A stretch of 64,000 nt of DNA from Anaerolineaceae bacterium (GTDB lineage: Bacteria; Chloroflexota; Anaerolineae; Aggregatilineales; Phototrophicaceae), in assembly GCA_020634135.1 (NCBI GenBank), contig JACKCG010000001.1, positions 124,001 through 188,000 on the forward strand, read 5' to 3'. The notes below the pieces were generated by a model. It searched no databases, was not told the origin of the DNA, and was given only the letters and a program-made list of their open reading frames with translations. Made by a program: the position numbers and the translations under genes. Positions within the stretch are counted from its first letter, which is position 1. Each line of letters starts with the position of its first letter. This document shows positions 53,181-62,578 of the stretch, piece after piece.

Positions 53181-53525
53181 ATGTCCGAGCATACGGGCGC
53201 GAATGATCCAAAATGGCTGGACGAGTTTGAGCAGCTAGCCAATGAACAGCTTGGACACGGGTCGTCGTGTGAACAGGTTCACCCCATTGTCGAACAATGG
53301 TTTAACCAACTGATGAACGAGGACCCTCCTGAATCACGGGATTCGGTAGCTCAGGCAATGGCCTGTTTATCTACCGAGATTCTGTATACCACTCCCCAGC
53401 AACTGCGCGATATTTTGATGCAGCATATTACTGAAGATGATCTGGCCCTATGGATTGAACATGTGCTGCTGGTTGGTCGCGCCTTTGAAATTGCCCTTAA
53501 TGACGGCAAATTGGACGACCTTTAG
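53181..53525 (+). CDS. Hypothetical 114-residue protein
   Basis: An acidic, mainly helical cytoplasmic protein: DPKWLDEFEQLANEQLG, EQWFNQLMNEDPPES, then EHVLLVGRAFEIALND. GGCAGGAG lies about eight bases before ATG 53181, so it is probably real. The AT-rich sequence before it (52967-53180) has no clear promoter. I recognise no family. It overlaps a short unrelated frame on the same strand that is rejected. Confidence 0.6.
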   Translation: MSEHTGANDPKWLDEFEQLANEQLGHGSSCEQVHPIVEQWFNQLMNEDPPESRDSVAQAMACLSTEILYTTPQQLRDILMQHITEDDLALWIEHVLLVGRAFEIALNDGKLDDL

Positions 53526-53633
53526 CCAAGAGATACCAGAGTTCATTGATACGGAATCTGCGACAAGTTGTGTTCGGAGTATGGCCGGTATGTCTGCCAT
53601 GCTCGTGATATGCACGAGTGCCTGTGAGCATAT

Positions 53634-54110
53634 TCAGCGCAGCACTTCACCGGAAACAATCGTGCGTGATTTACTGGTGTAGTACACCCGATAGCTATGT
53701 CCCCGTGTAAAACCATGACCAATCTCCCGTGAAACTGGGAAGCGATCCCTGCCGATGACCAGGTAGTAGGGAGACCAGAAAGGTAGGGGCAGTCGTTCTT
53801 TTAATATCACCCGGCCATTAGCTGCACGCACGCCGCCCGCTAGATCCGCCTGGAATGATAGCCATGCCAGCGCCGCTATTGCCGCCATGATTACACCAGC
53901 AAACCAGATGATGGCCTTTGCCTGGAAAATAAACCCGGCGATACCCAGGACTGTCATCCCCAATCCCCAACTACGCACAGATGATAAGGCCTGGCGTGAC
54001 AGAGTCTCTCGCTGGTTAGGGCTTAGACGGCCACGCTGGTTGTCAGCCAAATCAGCGGCGGTGAAATTCAAGGCAGCTATCAACAGCATATAGGGGTTTG
54101 GACGCATCAT
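53634..54110 (-). CDS. Hypothetical two-TM membrane protein
   Basis: A 158-residue protein. A charged helical N-terminus contains LSPNQRETLSRQALSSVRSWG and is followed by two adjacent hydrophobic helices (GMTVLGIAGFIFQAKAIIWF and VIMAAIAALAWLSF). A C-terminal beta-rich tail contains RDRFPVSREIGHGF and YRVYYTSKSRTIVSGEVL. It resembles small membrane proteins common in Chloroflexota, but no named domain is recognised. The ATG at 54110 (or the next at 54107) follows AGAGGG. Confidence 0.6.
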   Translation of the reverse strand: MMRPNPYMLLIAALNFTAADLADNQRGRLSPNQRETLSRQALSSVRSWGLGMTVLGIAGFIFQAKAIIWFAGVIMAAIAALAWLSFQADLAGGVRAANGRVILKERLPLPFWSPYYLVIGRDRFPVSREIGHGFTRGHSYRVYYTSKSRTIVSGEVLR

Positions 54111-54295
54111 GGTTCTACCCTCTGGGGTGAAATCGGAATATCCGACCCGACACTTGATATATCTGGCGCGCTGTGCAGCACACCAGACTCCATACTTGAA
54201 AAGGATTATTCTAAAGAAATATCGCGCGGATGTACCAATCAGTGGAACTAACGGAGTAAGTGTTCTTTGACCATTCTACAGCAGAAAAACAGCAA

Positions 54296-54320
54296 GATTC
54301 CCCCATAGTCTGGGGGAATC
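54296..54320 (-). terminator. Intrinsic terminator of the ArsR-type gene
   Basis: GATTCCCCCA / TGGGGGAATC arms around a five-base loop (TAGTC on plus). On the minus strand it is followed by TTGCTGTTTTTC. It is 16 bases after the ArsR stop codon. Confidence 0.7.
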
Positions 54321-54336
54321 CTGGCATGAAGAATTC

Positions 54337-54978
54337 CTATGTCTCCTCATGTGGTGTGTGGCGGGAAACACTGGGATAGAAGGCGAGCAGAAATCCGAAA
54401 GACGGTTTGCTCTTGTCAAATTCATCGCCATTGTCAAATTCATCCAGCAGCGCCTTGAGCCGCCGGTGAAATTCAGTGGCTTCCGCTTCAGTCAGGTTCA
54501 TGCCACCACGCCAGAGCATAAGAGAATGTGGGGTGGGGGAGTCTGGTTCTTCAGGAGTGGTCAGGTCAATCATCCCGGCCTGAATACTTTTCTGGATGTC
54601 GTCGCGTGTCTCTTCAAAAATACCCATTAGCACCATGTTGAGATTTTCTTGCCCGCCTGGCGAGTCGGGCGAAAGTAAATCCCGACTGACCCGAAAGCTC
54701 ATCGCCGCCGCCCGGTACTGCTTTTCGATGATTCCGGAAATCACGCGGGTATCTACTACCTGAATCAGCGCCTGTTCCTCAAGCTGTTTGATGTGATAGT
54801 ACAGCTTCGTTGGCGGCAGTTTCAGTTGCGCAGCGATCTGCTTCACCGTGCATGGGGTAAACGCAAGCAGCTTAACGATTTGAAGGCGCAGCGGATCGGC
54901 CAGGACCTTGAGCGTCTCCAGGTTATCTACCATCATCTCGGAAACCGGTTTAAATGGGGAGGACTGTGTGTTGTTCAT
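54337..54978 (-). CDS. ArsR-type winged-helix regulator
   Basis: A 213-residue regulator. The N-terminal winged helix (about residues 18-90) reads LKVLADPLRLQIVKLLAF, CTVKQIAAQLKLPPTKLYYHI and KQLEEQALIQVVDTRVI, typical of ArsR/helix-turn-helix 'PPTKLYYH' regulators. The C-terminal helical domain (about 90-213) is larger than that of classic metal-sensing ArsR proteins, and no Cys metal site is seen, so it may sense something else. It ends the hydrolase and glyoxalase-like operon and may control it. Confidence 0.85.
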   Translation of the reverse strand: MNNTQSSPFKPVSEMMVDNLETLKVLADPLRLQIVKLLAFTPCTVKQIAAQLKLPPTKLYYHIKQLEEQALIQVVDTRVISGIIEKQYRAAAMSFRVSRDLLSPDSPGGQENLNMVLMGIFEETRDDIQKSIQAGMIDLTTPEEPDSPTPHSLMLWRGGMNLTEAEATEFHRRLKALLDEFDNGDEFDKSKPSFGFLLAFYPSVSRHTPHEET

Positions 54979-55016
54979 GATCCAAGTTTAGCCAAAGTGA
55001 AGCAAATTGACCACTC

Positions 55017-55790
55017 TTATGGGAATTCCGTCACAATCTGCATCAGAGCGCCGTGAGTCAGAGTCGGGTCGAGCTGTTGGGGGGCGCTCCCGAGCAGTAC
55101 CAGCCGGTAAAGTGATGTCTTGCTTTTTGCCAGATACACTTGTGCTGCTGGCGTCACGGCGGGAGTGAGGCGCAGCTTTACCCCCTGCAATACAAATGTG
55201 GCAGATGCCGCTGACCTGCGCCAAGGTGATATCCCTAGCAATTTGGTATAAGACGCAATTGTCATTTCGTCCAGGTGAGCGATCAGCACTTCTAGCTCAA
55301 CGATGCCAGCAACGCCGTTGGCATGTTGAGTTGCCTCGGGCGTATTCGGCACACGCACCGTGCGTGGCGTCTGGTCTTCAATCAGGAAGGGAGACATCTC
55401 ACCCGCTACTGTTGCCGTCAACCAGCGCATTTCCGCGCCATCTGCCCGGAGGCGACGACCCGGCACAACGTCTTCTACTGCCGCGCCACGCCCTCTCAGA
55501 TCGGGGATCAGGATTTCCAGTTTTTCGGCCAGCAGCGCGTACCCCGCTATACCTTCTGCCCCTTGTGCCAGTCCACTAAAATCCGCCGTATGCGGGTCGC
55601 TGCGCGAATCGCCGGTCAGTGCCAGTAGTTCCAGGTAGCTCCCATCCTGGAAGCAGATCAGGGCATTATGTGTCGTGCCGCTGGCGTGCCTGCCACCATA
55701 CAGCACGGTGAACCCCAGGGCACGGAAGTCCATCATCGCTGTATCCAGGTCATGCACGGCGATAATTATGTGGTCAAGCTGGAATGCCAT
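55017..55790 (-). CDS. VOC/glyoxalase-like protein (Glyoxalase_3 type)
   Basis: A 257-residue protein. Its first half reads LDHIIIAVHDLDTAMMDFRALGFTV and GTTHNALICFQDGSYLELLAL, the standard vicinal-oxygen-chelate motif with His and Glu metal ligands. The second half repeats the fold weakly. The closest fit is the Glyoxalase_3/DUF-type proteins. It may isomerise or cleave a small molecule, but no partner is known. GGAG precedes ATG 55790. It starts five bases after the hydrolase stop, and the ArsR gene starts 38 bases after its own stop. Confidence 0.8.
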   Translation of the reverse strand: MAFQLDHIIIAVHDLDTAMMDFRALGFTVLYGGRHASGTTHNALICFQDGSYLELLALTGDSRSDPHTADFSGLAQGAEGIAGYALLAEKLEILIPDLRGRGAAVEDVVPGRRLRADGAEMRWLTATVAGEMSPFLIEDQTPRTVRVPNTPEATQHANGVAGIVELEVLIAHLDEMTIASYTKLLGISPWRRSAASATFVLQGVKLRLTPAVTPAAQVYLAKSKTSLYRLVLLGSAPQQLDPTLTHGALMQIVTEFP

Positions 55791-55795
55791 CCTGT

Positions 55796-57691
55796 TTACT
55801 CCGCTGGTCGCAGCGCATCAACCACCGGCAGAAATACGCCATTATAGTATGTTTCAGTCACCGCATTCGGGCTGAGTAACATCACGAGGTAGCCTGTCCC
55901 ATCTTGCTCAGTGATTGCCAGTGATGCCGTCATGGTATCGGTGTTAAGCGTGTAGAATGTCCATGTTAACCCGTTGGCGGCCCGTTCACCGTCACCCGCT
56001 GGGAAGCCGGGAAGCCGCATCTGCTGCTGCAAAAGTTCCCGTACTGCTGTCGCTCCGCCCGGTATGGACTGCTGGAACAGCACAGTGGAACTGGCTGTCG
56101 AAAGCGCGTAGATGCCTGGCCTGATTTCGCTCCAGGTATCAGGAATCACGCTGGTGAGTTTATACGCCTCACTTGACAGGGGGATGAGGGTAAACGACGT
56201 TTCCGGCACGACGAATGTCATTGGTGGCATTGTGGCGATGCAGGATGAGTCTGGTTCTCCTGTTGGGTCATCCAGAAAGCTCAGTGCAATTTGCAGGGGA
56301 CAGGTATCCGAACGCACCGCGCCATGTCCCAGGCCAGGGAACACATACAGGTGACTGTTGGCGAGATCGTCAGACACCATCTGTCCCCAAACTGGCGGTG
56401 TGATCGGGTCGAACTCGCCTGCCAGCACCAGTGCCGGGATATTACTCACCACCGCCTGATTCTCACGATCAGGGGCAGGCTGTACGCCCCATTCAGCGCA
56501 CAGTGTAAAGATGTCCTCTGTGAAGCGGTTGAACGTGCCCGCCAGACTCTGTGGTAAAGTCGCGCCGGTTGCCAGCGCCTCGTCCAGTGAGGCGGACTGC
56601 ATTTCCTCCGCACATTGCACGGAATAATAGAACGCTTCGCTCAAACCCAATGGACGATCCAGGTAGTCCTGAGCAATTAGCGACAGTGCCTGCGCGTCGC
56701 GGTTTAGCAAGGCGTGGATGATCTGCGGAATATTCGGCAGGACTTCCTTACGGTACATCAGGTTAAACAAGCCCTCTACCAGCATGTCTCCGGTGATATA
56801 GACCGTGAATTCAGCCCCTTGCTGCATTGGGATGATCGTTCGGGCGGGTTCACGGTTGAACTGATCCACAAGTTCATAAAACGCCGTTTCGAGGTCAGGA
56901 TAGACGGTCTGGCAGCCCTGTTGTGCTACACACGTATCGAAGAGCTGGCGATAAGCATTGCCTAGCAGTGAGGCGAAATCCAGATATAAATTCACCTGCA
57001 AGGGATAAGCTGAATCGAGAATCACACTTCGAATGCCATTGGGATAATCGCGCATAACGGTCAGCGCCAACTTAGAACCATACGATACCCCAAATAAGTT
57101 CCACTGTTCATAACCCAATGCCTGCCGAATCGCCTCCAGGTCAGCCGCATTGTTGGTTGTGTTGTAGAGATCAAGGTTCGCCCCGTTTTCCACCAGTTGG
57201 CGGCGGCATGTCAGGAGTGCCTGGGATTCTGCCTGTTTGTAGTCCTCCACCGGGCGTTGTTCTCCGGCAATTTCGTAGAGGGCGAACAGGAAGTTCGGGC
57301 AATCGAGTGACGGTTCGGAACGTCCGACACCGCGCTGGTCAAAGAGGATGAAATCGCGGTTCTCTAAAAATGCGTAATAGTTTGGGCGGAACGTATTATC
57401 CGGGTATTCCAGTGCCGACCCACCGGGGCCACCTACCAGCAGCACAACCGGATCAGGTTGCGGGTTTTCACTGCGGCTGTGGATAATCGCCACTTGCAAG
57501 GAGACCAATTCACCATTATCAGGATTCCGATGGTCAGCCGGGACTCTCACTGTGCCGCAGTCAATTGTAAGGCCGGTGGGCAGGATAAACGGGCAGCGGC
57601 CCGGTTCGAACGATGGTGTATCGTCCTGAGCATGAACGGGCAGCGATATCACAAGGAAAAGCAATAGAAGATACATTAACCGTTTAACCAT
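55796..57691 (-). CDS. Secreted alpha/beta hydrolase, TAP-like C-terminus (S33 type)
   Basis: A 631-residue exported protein with signal peptide LMYLLLLFLVISLPVHA. The hydrolase core has VVLLVGGPGGSALEY, nucleophile in LFGVSYGSKLAL, a TAP-like C-terminal section (PALVLAGEFDPITPP) and HGAVRSD with the likely His. These features match S33 tripeptidyl/proline aminopeptidases and secreted TAP-like hydrolases. About 130 extra C-terminal residues (from residue 495) have no named fold. ATG 57691 is preferred to the overlapping GTG. First gene of the hydrolase-VOC-ArsR operon. Confidence 0.85.
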   Translation of the reverse strand: MVKRLMYLLLLFLVISLPVHAQDDTPSFEPGRCPFILPTGLTIDCGTVRVPADHRNPDNGELVSLQVAIIHSRSENPQPDPVVLLVGGPGGSALEYPDNTFRPNYYAFLENRDFILFDQRGVGRSEPSLDCPNFLFALYEIAGEQRPVEDYKQAESQALLTCRRQLVENGANLDLYNTTNNAADLEAIRQALGYEQWNLFGVSYGSKLALTVMRDYPNGIRSVILDSAYPLQVNLYLDFASLLGNAYRQLFDTCVAQQGCQTVYPDLETAFYELVDQFNREPARTIIPMQQGAEFTVYITGDMLVEGLFNLMYRKEVLPNIPQIIHALLNRDAQALSLIAQDYLDRPLGLSEAFYYSVQCAEEMQSASLDEALATGATLPQSLAGTFNRFTEDIFTLCAEWGVQPAPDRENQAVVSNIPALVLAGEFDPITPPVWGQMVSDDLANSHLYVFPGLGHGAVRSDTCPLQIALSFLDDPTGEPDSSCIATMPPMTFVVPETSFTLIPLSSEAYKLTSVIPDTWSEIRPGIYALSTASSTVLFQQSIPGGATAVRELLQQQMRLPGFPAGDGERAANGLTWTFYTLNTDTMTASLAITEQDGTGYLVMLLSPNAVTETYYNGVFLPVVDALRPAE

Positions 57692-57782
57692 CACAATACA
57701 CTCTCAATCCTATGAATAAGCAATGTGGCATTACATATTACCGTATGTCAGGCAGGAGAAAAGGCGCAATAATTAGAGACGG

Positions 57783-57803
57783 GGGCAAGCGCAAAGCCTG
57801 CCC
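57783..57803. repeat. Short inverted repeat GGGCAAGC/GCCTGCCC
   Basis: Eight-base arms with one mismatch and a five-base loop in the spacer between hydrolase and aminotransferase genes, both on the minus strand. It resembles the other intergenic GGGC...GCCC elements of this window and may act as a weak terminator. Confidence 0.4.
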
Positions 57804-57838
57804 TCCGGTTACTGCTGCGGCCACACTGTCAGGTGCGA

Positions 57839-59176
57839 CTATCCTTCGTAATACTTGTCAATCTTCGTCAAGGCGGCGTCTACGATGTCCAGCCCTTCTT
57901 GAATCTGGGATTCAGTAATCACCAGCGGCGGGCAGTTATAAATCACATTCCAGCGGACAAACGTGTTCATCCCGTCGGCTTTCAATGAAGCTGCTACTGT
58001 GCCCATCGCTTCCGAAAGCGGTTGGTTAAAGTTGCTCATCGGTTTGTGGGTATCACGATTCTTGACAATCTCAATTGCCTGGTGCAGCCCAGCCCCACGA
58101 ATATCCCCAACACATGGATGTTTCTCAGCCAGGTCCATCAAGCCCCGGCGCAGCACCTTTCCCATCTCACGGGCATTTTCGATCAGATGCTCGTTACGAT
58201 ACACTTCGATATTGGCGATGCCCGCTGCACAAGCCAGTGCATGGGCGCTGTATGTTAGTCCGCCCAGCAGGGGATGGTCGTCAAAATAGGCAGCAACTTT
58301 CTCGCTCACGACGGCAGCTCCCAGGGGAATGTAGCCACTGGTTAAGCCCTTCGCCAGCGTCATGATGTCCGGTTCCACATCCGGGTAGTGGTCAATACCG
58401 AACCACTCACCGGTACGCCCGAAACCGCTCATGACCTCGTCAACGATCAGCAGCATATTATATTTATCGCAGATTTCGCGCAACCGGCGGAAAAAGGTGT
58501 GGCTGGGCTGGATAATCCCGCTTGAACCACTGTACCCTTCCCACAAAATGGCAGCGCATTCCCCAGGCCCTTCAAACTGCACGATCTCCTCAATCATGTC
58601 GGCTACAATCAAGTCGCCTTCTTCCTGAGTCCGTCCGATGTAAATCGGGCTTTGGTATGCATATGGGTCGGGCAGGCGCACAATCCAGGGGACACCGGGT
58701 TCGTTGCCCAGGCGGCGCGGGTCGCCACCCGCCGTCATAGAGCCAAAGGTTGCGCCATGATACGAACGGTAGCGGGTGAGAATTTTCTGCTTGCCGGTAT
58801 AAAGGCGGGCCATCTTCATCGCGTTTTCTACGGCGTCCGTGCCACCATTGGTGAAGAATGATTTCTTCAACTTACCTGGTGTGACTTCCGCCAGCAGTTC
58901 CCCTAAAATACCACGAGGTTCAGTGGCAATACCGGGGTAGGCGTACGTTACTTTGGCGGCCTGCTCCTGAATAGCCTTGATGACGTGCGGATGCCCATGC
59001 CCGACATTGACATTCATCAACTGTGATGACCAGTCAATATACCGTTTGCCATCGGAGTCCCAGAAGTAAACCCCTTCAGCGCGAGCCATCGCGATTGGTT
59101 TCCAGGCATTCTGGGCCGTCCAGCTTGCTAATGTGAAAGTTTTGTTCTTATCAACAATTTCAGCGGTTGTGACCAT
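57839..59176 (-). CDS. Class III aminotransferase (PLP-dependent)
   Basis: A 445-residue class III aminotransferase. Visible landmarks are YFWDSDGKRYIDWSSQLMN, GHGHPHVI, SFFTNGGTDAVENAMKMAR (PLP phosphate loop), YRSYHGATFGSM, LLIVDEVMSGFGRTGEWF and MTLAKGLTSGYIPLGA, with the catalytic Lys. The spacing and length resemble taurine-pyruvate and beta-alanine/omega-amino acid transaminases; the exact donor cannot be told. GGAGATTGCC precedes ATG 59176. Monocistronic, divergent from the HEAT-repeat gene. Confidence 0.92.
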   Translation of the reverse strand: MVTTAEIVDKNKTFTLASWTAQNAWKPIAMARAEGVYFWDSDGKRYIDWSSQLMNVNVGHGHPHVIKAIQEQAAKVTYAYPGIATEPRGILGELLAEVTPGKLKKSFFTNGGTDAVENAMKMARLYTGKQKILTRYRSYHGATFGSMTAGGDPRRLGNEPGVPWIVRLPDPYAYQSPIYIGRTQEEGDLIVADMIEEIVQFEGPGECAAILWEGYSGSSGIIQPSHTFFRRLREICDKYNMLLIVDEVMSGFGRTGEWFGIDHYPDVEPDIMTLAKGLTSGYIPLGAAVVSEKVAAYFDDHPLLGGLTYSAHALACAAGIANIEVYRNEHLIENAREMGKVLRRGLMDLAEKHPCVGDIRGAGLHQAIEIVKNRDTHKPMSNFNQPLSEAMGTVAASLKADGMNTFVRWNVIYNCPPLVITESQIQEGLDIVDAALTKIDKYYEG

Positions 59177-59328
59177 GAGGCAATCTCCTGTTCATTATTT
59201 TGTAGCCGCCAATTGTAAATCAAAATAACAGGGGAAACGAGGAAGTGGATATACAAATCAGATTTGGCCTATTTTGTTGATGTATAGGACTAATCGTTTA
59301 TGCGTGTGTTAGGAATACGTGTGCTAAA

Positions 59329-60207
59329 ATGAATAAAGTAAATAGAAGGCGATACCCTAGAGCATTTTCTCGGATGGATAATTTAAACGCCAATTATATG
59401 ATCTGGAAGATGCAGTCCCAGGAAGATGTGCAGGGACTCATCAAAGCGGTTCGTGACCCGGATGCGGACATCCGCCGTCGCGCAGTGGCTGCGCTTCGCA
59501 CGTTGGGTGCTACCAACGCAATCCCGGCGCTGCAAGTCGCGCTGGTCGCGGAGGGTGACCCGACTGTGCGCATGGCATTGATGGCAACACTGGATTTCCT
59601 CTTTCAAAAAGACATTGACGAAGAGGAAAACGGTTCGGCAGACGAACGCCATAATCGTATTGTGAGTTTGGTCGGCCAACTTAACAGCAATAGCCCGACT
59701 CGCATCATCCAGGCGGCGCGTGCATTAGGTGAACTACGGGAGAAAATAGCCGCCGAAACCCTGGTAATCGTCTTCCGTAACCAGTCGCATTCTCCAGCGG
59801 TGCGATTGGCGGCGGCGGAAGCGTTGGTCAAGCTCGAAAGTGCGCCAATAGAAGTCTCGCTGCTGGGAGCGCTCACCAGCGCTGATTGGCGGATCCGGCG
59901 TAATGCCGCCGCTGTGCTGGGGCAGCTCAAGGCGGATTGGGCAGCAGACCCCTTGGGCATGGTGCTCCATGATGCTAATGAGCGTGTTCGGCTGACAGCA
60001 CGGGCAGCGCTGGAACGCATCGGTACGCCGGAAGCACTGGCGCTCCTTGAGCGCGGTGGTAACGCGAGGGACATGGTTGAAGTCCAGACCGTTGCCTCGG
60101 CAGAAGATGAAACTATACCGACCGCAGCGGTAGATATACTTAGCGAACCCCTGTCTACTGAGGAAGACACCCAGCCCAGTACCACTCCCCCTGTCGTTTC
60201 AGATTAA
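59329..60207 (+). CDS. HEAT-repeat protein
   Basis: A 292-residue protein of about six helical repeats: DADIRRRAVAALRTLGATNAIPALQVAL, DPTVRMALMAT, AARALGELREKIAAETLV, AVRLAAAEALVKLES and DWRIRRNAAAVLGQLKAD. These are HEAT/PBS-lyase-type solenoid repeats, so it is probably a protein-binding scaffold. The C-terminal 60 residues are low-complexity and acidic. The ribosome site before ATG 59329 is weak and ATG 59374 is an alternative start. Confidence 0.8.
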   Translation: MNKVNRRRYPRAFSRMDNLNANYMIWKMQSQEDVQGLIKAVRDPDADIRRRAVAALRTLGATNAIPALQVALVAEGDPTVRMALMATLDFLFQKDIDEEENGSADERHNRIVSLVGQLNSNSPTRIIQAARALGELREKIAAETLVIVFRNQSHSPAVRLAAAEALVKLESAPIEVSLLGALTSADWRIRRNAAAVLGQLKADWAADPLGMVLHDANERVRLTARAALERIGTPEALALLERGGNARDMVEVQTVASAEDETIPTAAVDILSEPLSTEEDTQPSTTPPVVSD

Positions 60208-60306
60208 GAATATTCCCGAAAATACCTAGGCAGACAGGCTGGGGACGGCAGCGCGTCCCTTGTTTCGTGTTTGATTCAGTATCCTGTTCATGACTTCGTT
60301 TGTTTT

Positions 60307-60336
60307 CTGAACAAGGGGCGGGCAGCCCCCTGTTCA
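60307..60336 (+). terminator. Hairpin after the HEAT-repeat gene
   Basis: CTGAACAAGGGGC and GCCCCCTGTTCAG pair (one mismatch) around GGGCA, followed on the plus strand by TAGTTTTAT. It is about 100 bases after the HEAT-repeat stop; a smaller GGGACG/CGTCCC hairpin lies nearer, around 60242-60260. Confidence 0.6.
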
Positions 60337-60353
60337 GTAGTTTTATGTTGGTG

Positions 60354-61922
60354 TTACTTTAGGCGCTGATCCATAATGTAGTCGGCGGTGCGGATGGCGA
60401 GCGCCACAATTGTCAAAGTTGGGTTGACCGGGGAAGTTTCCACAAAGCTGCTTGAGCCAGCCGTGAAGAGATTGCGGATACCATGTACCTGGCAGTATGG
60501 GTCTACTACGCTGTTATCAGGTGATGTCCCCATCCGGCATGTTCCCAGGTGGTGTGACCAGGAAGTCCACCCCTCATACGGCTGGAGAAACGATGAAACG
60601 GTTCCGGTGGCTTCATTTAGCCTCTGGAACAGCCGCTGCGAAAAAGCGTATGTTTCCGCATCAAATGTGCTGGATTGATGGTGAATATGTGGAATCCGGT
60701 CGCCGAACGGATCGCGGGTATCGGATAGGGTGACATATTTCTCATCAGTCATATCTGACTCCGCATGGAACCACATCCAGCGTGTATGCAGGAAAAAATC
60801 AGCCGCTTCTTGCAGGTTGTCCATTTCTGTGAAAGTCGGGTCAGCGATGCCCGAACGCGGCTCGGACTCAATGAATTCAATCTTGACACCACCATAGCTG
60901 CCACGATCTTCATGGTCAATAAACTGGTGGCTTTCCGCCGTGTGTGGCCCAGCGCGGCCTGGGAAGACCGGCTCCGGGTAGCGGAGTAGCGCGTAACGAA
61001 TCTGGTGGAAGCCCAACCGCTTGCCCAATTGACCGCCACTGTTTCCCAGCCCGTCTCGGAATTGATCATTGGCGGAGAGCATGAGCAGGCGCACAGTTTC
61101 AATTGTGCCGGGGGCCAGGACAAACACCTGGGCGCTGTGTTCCCATTCTTCACCTGTTTGGTTATTATGCACCAGGACTGACTGTGCAACCCCAGCCTGA
61201 TCCACATTTATGCGACGCACAGACACATTCGTTTGCAGCGTGCAAAAGCCCGTTTGCTGGGCGAGCTGCATGTGATAGCCAGGAGAGTAGCGTGCGCCTA
61301 ACGGACACGCCCGGCATACACCGTAGTTTTGACAACCGGGGCGGGTTTCATAGAGTGTTCGGGTGCGTGCCTGCGGCGTGGTGTGTAATAGGATATTGTG
61401 ATCACGCAGTTTTTCTCCCAGGACACGCTCCGTATAGCTGAGTTCAAACGGTGGTAGCGGTAGCGGCTGTGAACGTGGCGGCGTAAATGGGTTGTCATCG
61501 GTATTGCCCGAAACCCCCAGCAGGGTTTCGGCGCGGCAATAGTACGGTTCAAGTTCATCATAGGTAATCGGCCAGTCTTCACCCCGACCATAGTGTGTGC
61601 GGATTGCCAGATCAATCGGGTGCATACGCAGGGTGATAGCGCCCCAGCGTGTTGCCATGCCCCCGACCCGGAAGAAGCGTTCATTGTCAACCAGAAATGG
61701 GATGTCGCCATCCTGCACAATCTGGCGATATTTGCGATCCAGATCATGCGCCGGATTATCGTACTGGTTCAGGATTTCTTCGACAAATTGCTCACTTTGG
61801 GGGTAAGCATAATCGGGGCCTTTCTCGAAGACATGAACATCAATCCCTTGCTGTGCCAGCAGGTAAGCGATGGTTGTCCCGGCTATCCCGGACCCAATGA
61901 TGGCAACGGTACTTTCAGTCAT
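60354..61922 (-). CDS. GMC-family FAD oxidoreductase (gluconate/alcohol dehydrogenase-like)
   Basis: A 522-residue flavoenzyme with the Rossmann motif AIIGSGIAGTTIAYLLAQQG and VHVFEKG. CPLGARYSPGY lies in the middle, and the C-terminal part has SHHLGTCRMGTSPDNSVVDP with LFTAGSSSFVETSPVNPTLTIVALAIR, carrying the His and Asn of the active site. The layout fits membrane-bound gluconate-2-dehydrogenase-type large subunits. It follows its Tat-exported small subunit by 42 bases. A cytochrome c subunit is not seen in the window. The substrate is unknown. Confidence 0.88.
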   Translation of the reverse strand: MTESTVAIIGSGIAGTTIAYLLAQQGIDVHVFEKGPDYAYPQSEQFVEEILNQYDNPAHDLDRKYRQIVQDGDIPFLVDNERFFRVGGMATRWGAITLRMHPIDLAIRTHYGRGEDWPITYDELEPYYCRAETLLGVSGNTDDNPFTPPRSQPLPLPPFELSYTERVLGEKLRDHNILLHTTPQARTRTLYETRPGCQNYGVCRACPLGARYSPGYHMQLAQQTGFCTLQTNVSVRRINVDQAGVAQSVLVHNNQTGEEWEHSAQVFVLAPGTIETVRLLMLSANDQFRDGLGNSGGQLGKRLGFHQIRYALLRYPEPVFPGRAGPHTAESHQFIDHEDRGSYGGVKIEFIESEPRSGIADPTFTEMDNLQEAADFFLHTRWMWFHAESDMTDEKYVTLSDTRDPFGDRIPHIHHQSSTFDAETYAFSQRLFQRLNEATGTVSSFLQPYEGWTSWSHHLGTCRMGTSPDNSVVDPYCQVHGIRNLFTAGSSSFVETSPVNPTLTIVALAIRTADYIMDQRLK

Positions 61923-61964
61923 TATCGCCTCGCTTCAAAACGGGGCAGCCCGAAGGCCGCGCAA

Positions 61965-62543
61965 CTAGAGTGAAGATAGCGGCTGCGTGTAGTTGTCTAA
62001 CCCGCGTGGCATACCCGGCCATGCTTCGTAGCCGACAGCAATCCATGCATCGGTATTCATGAACATTGTCAGGAGTTCACGAAAGATGTGTTGGGATACC
62101 TGCAACGAGAAAATACCATGCCCAAAGCCATCCATCAAACGTTCATCACGGGTGATGGGCATCCGCAGCCAGGGTGCCAACACAAAACGGCGTTCGCGTT
62201 CATTGCAGTCAACAAAGGTCTTGCTATAAGTATAGGCGCTATCCCGATTAAGTTCGGTCACGAAATCCTGATATACCTTTCCATAGCCGTTGATTTTTTC
62301 GGCATGGTAAACCAGGTATTGCTCGTAACGATCTGCGTCAACCGGGAAATTCACAAAAATCGTCGTAATGACAGCTCGCATCGTCTCGCGTACAACATCA
62401 TCCATCGGGCCAGGAGGGATATCCGGCAGGGGCAAAAGGCGAATTTGCTCAACGTAGTTCAACACGAACGGTATGCCTACTCCGGCTGCAATTGCAGTTG
62501 CACCCGCGAAAGTCAGTAGGAATTGGCGTCTGGTTATTGTCAT
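61965..62543 (-). CDS. Gluconate 2-dehydrogenase subunit 3-like protein (Tat signal)
   Basis: A 192-residue protein with a twin-arginine signal, RRQFLLTFAGATAIAAG, followed by a helical body. That body includes DDVVRETMRAVITTIFVNFP, KTFVDCNERERRFVLAPW and a C-terminal WPGMPRGL. It matches the pattern of the small subunit (gluconate 2-dehydrogenase subunit 3 family) that pairs with GMC enzymes, and it is the gene immediately upstream of one. GAAGG precedes ATG 62543 at about eleven bases. Confidence 0.8.
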   Translation of the reverse strand: MTITRRQFLLTFAGATAIAAGVGIPFVLNYVEQIRLLPLPDIPPGPMDDVVRETMRAVITTIFVNFPVDADRYEQYLVYHAEKINGYGKVYQDFVTELNRDSAYTYSKTFVDCNERERRFVLAPWLRMPITRDERLMDGFGHGIFSLQVSQHIFRELLTMFMNTDAWIAVGYEAWPGMPRGLDNYTQPLSSL

Positions 62544-62578
62544 GGTTTTAACGCCTTCTCTGGAAAAAACATTTAATC

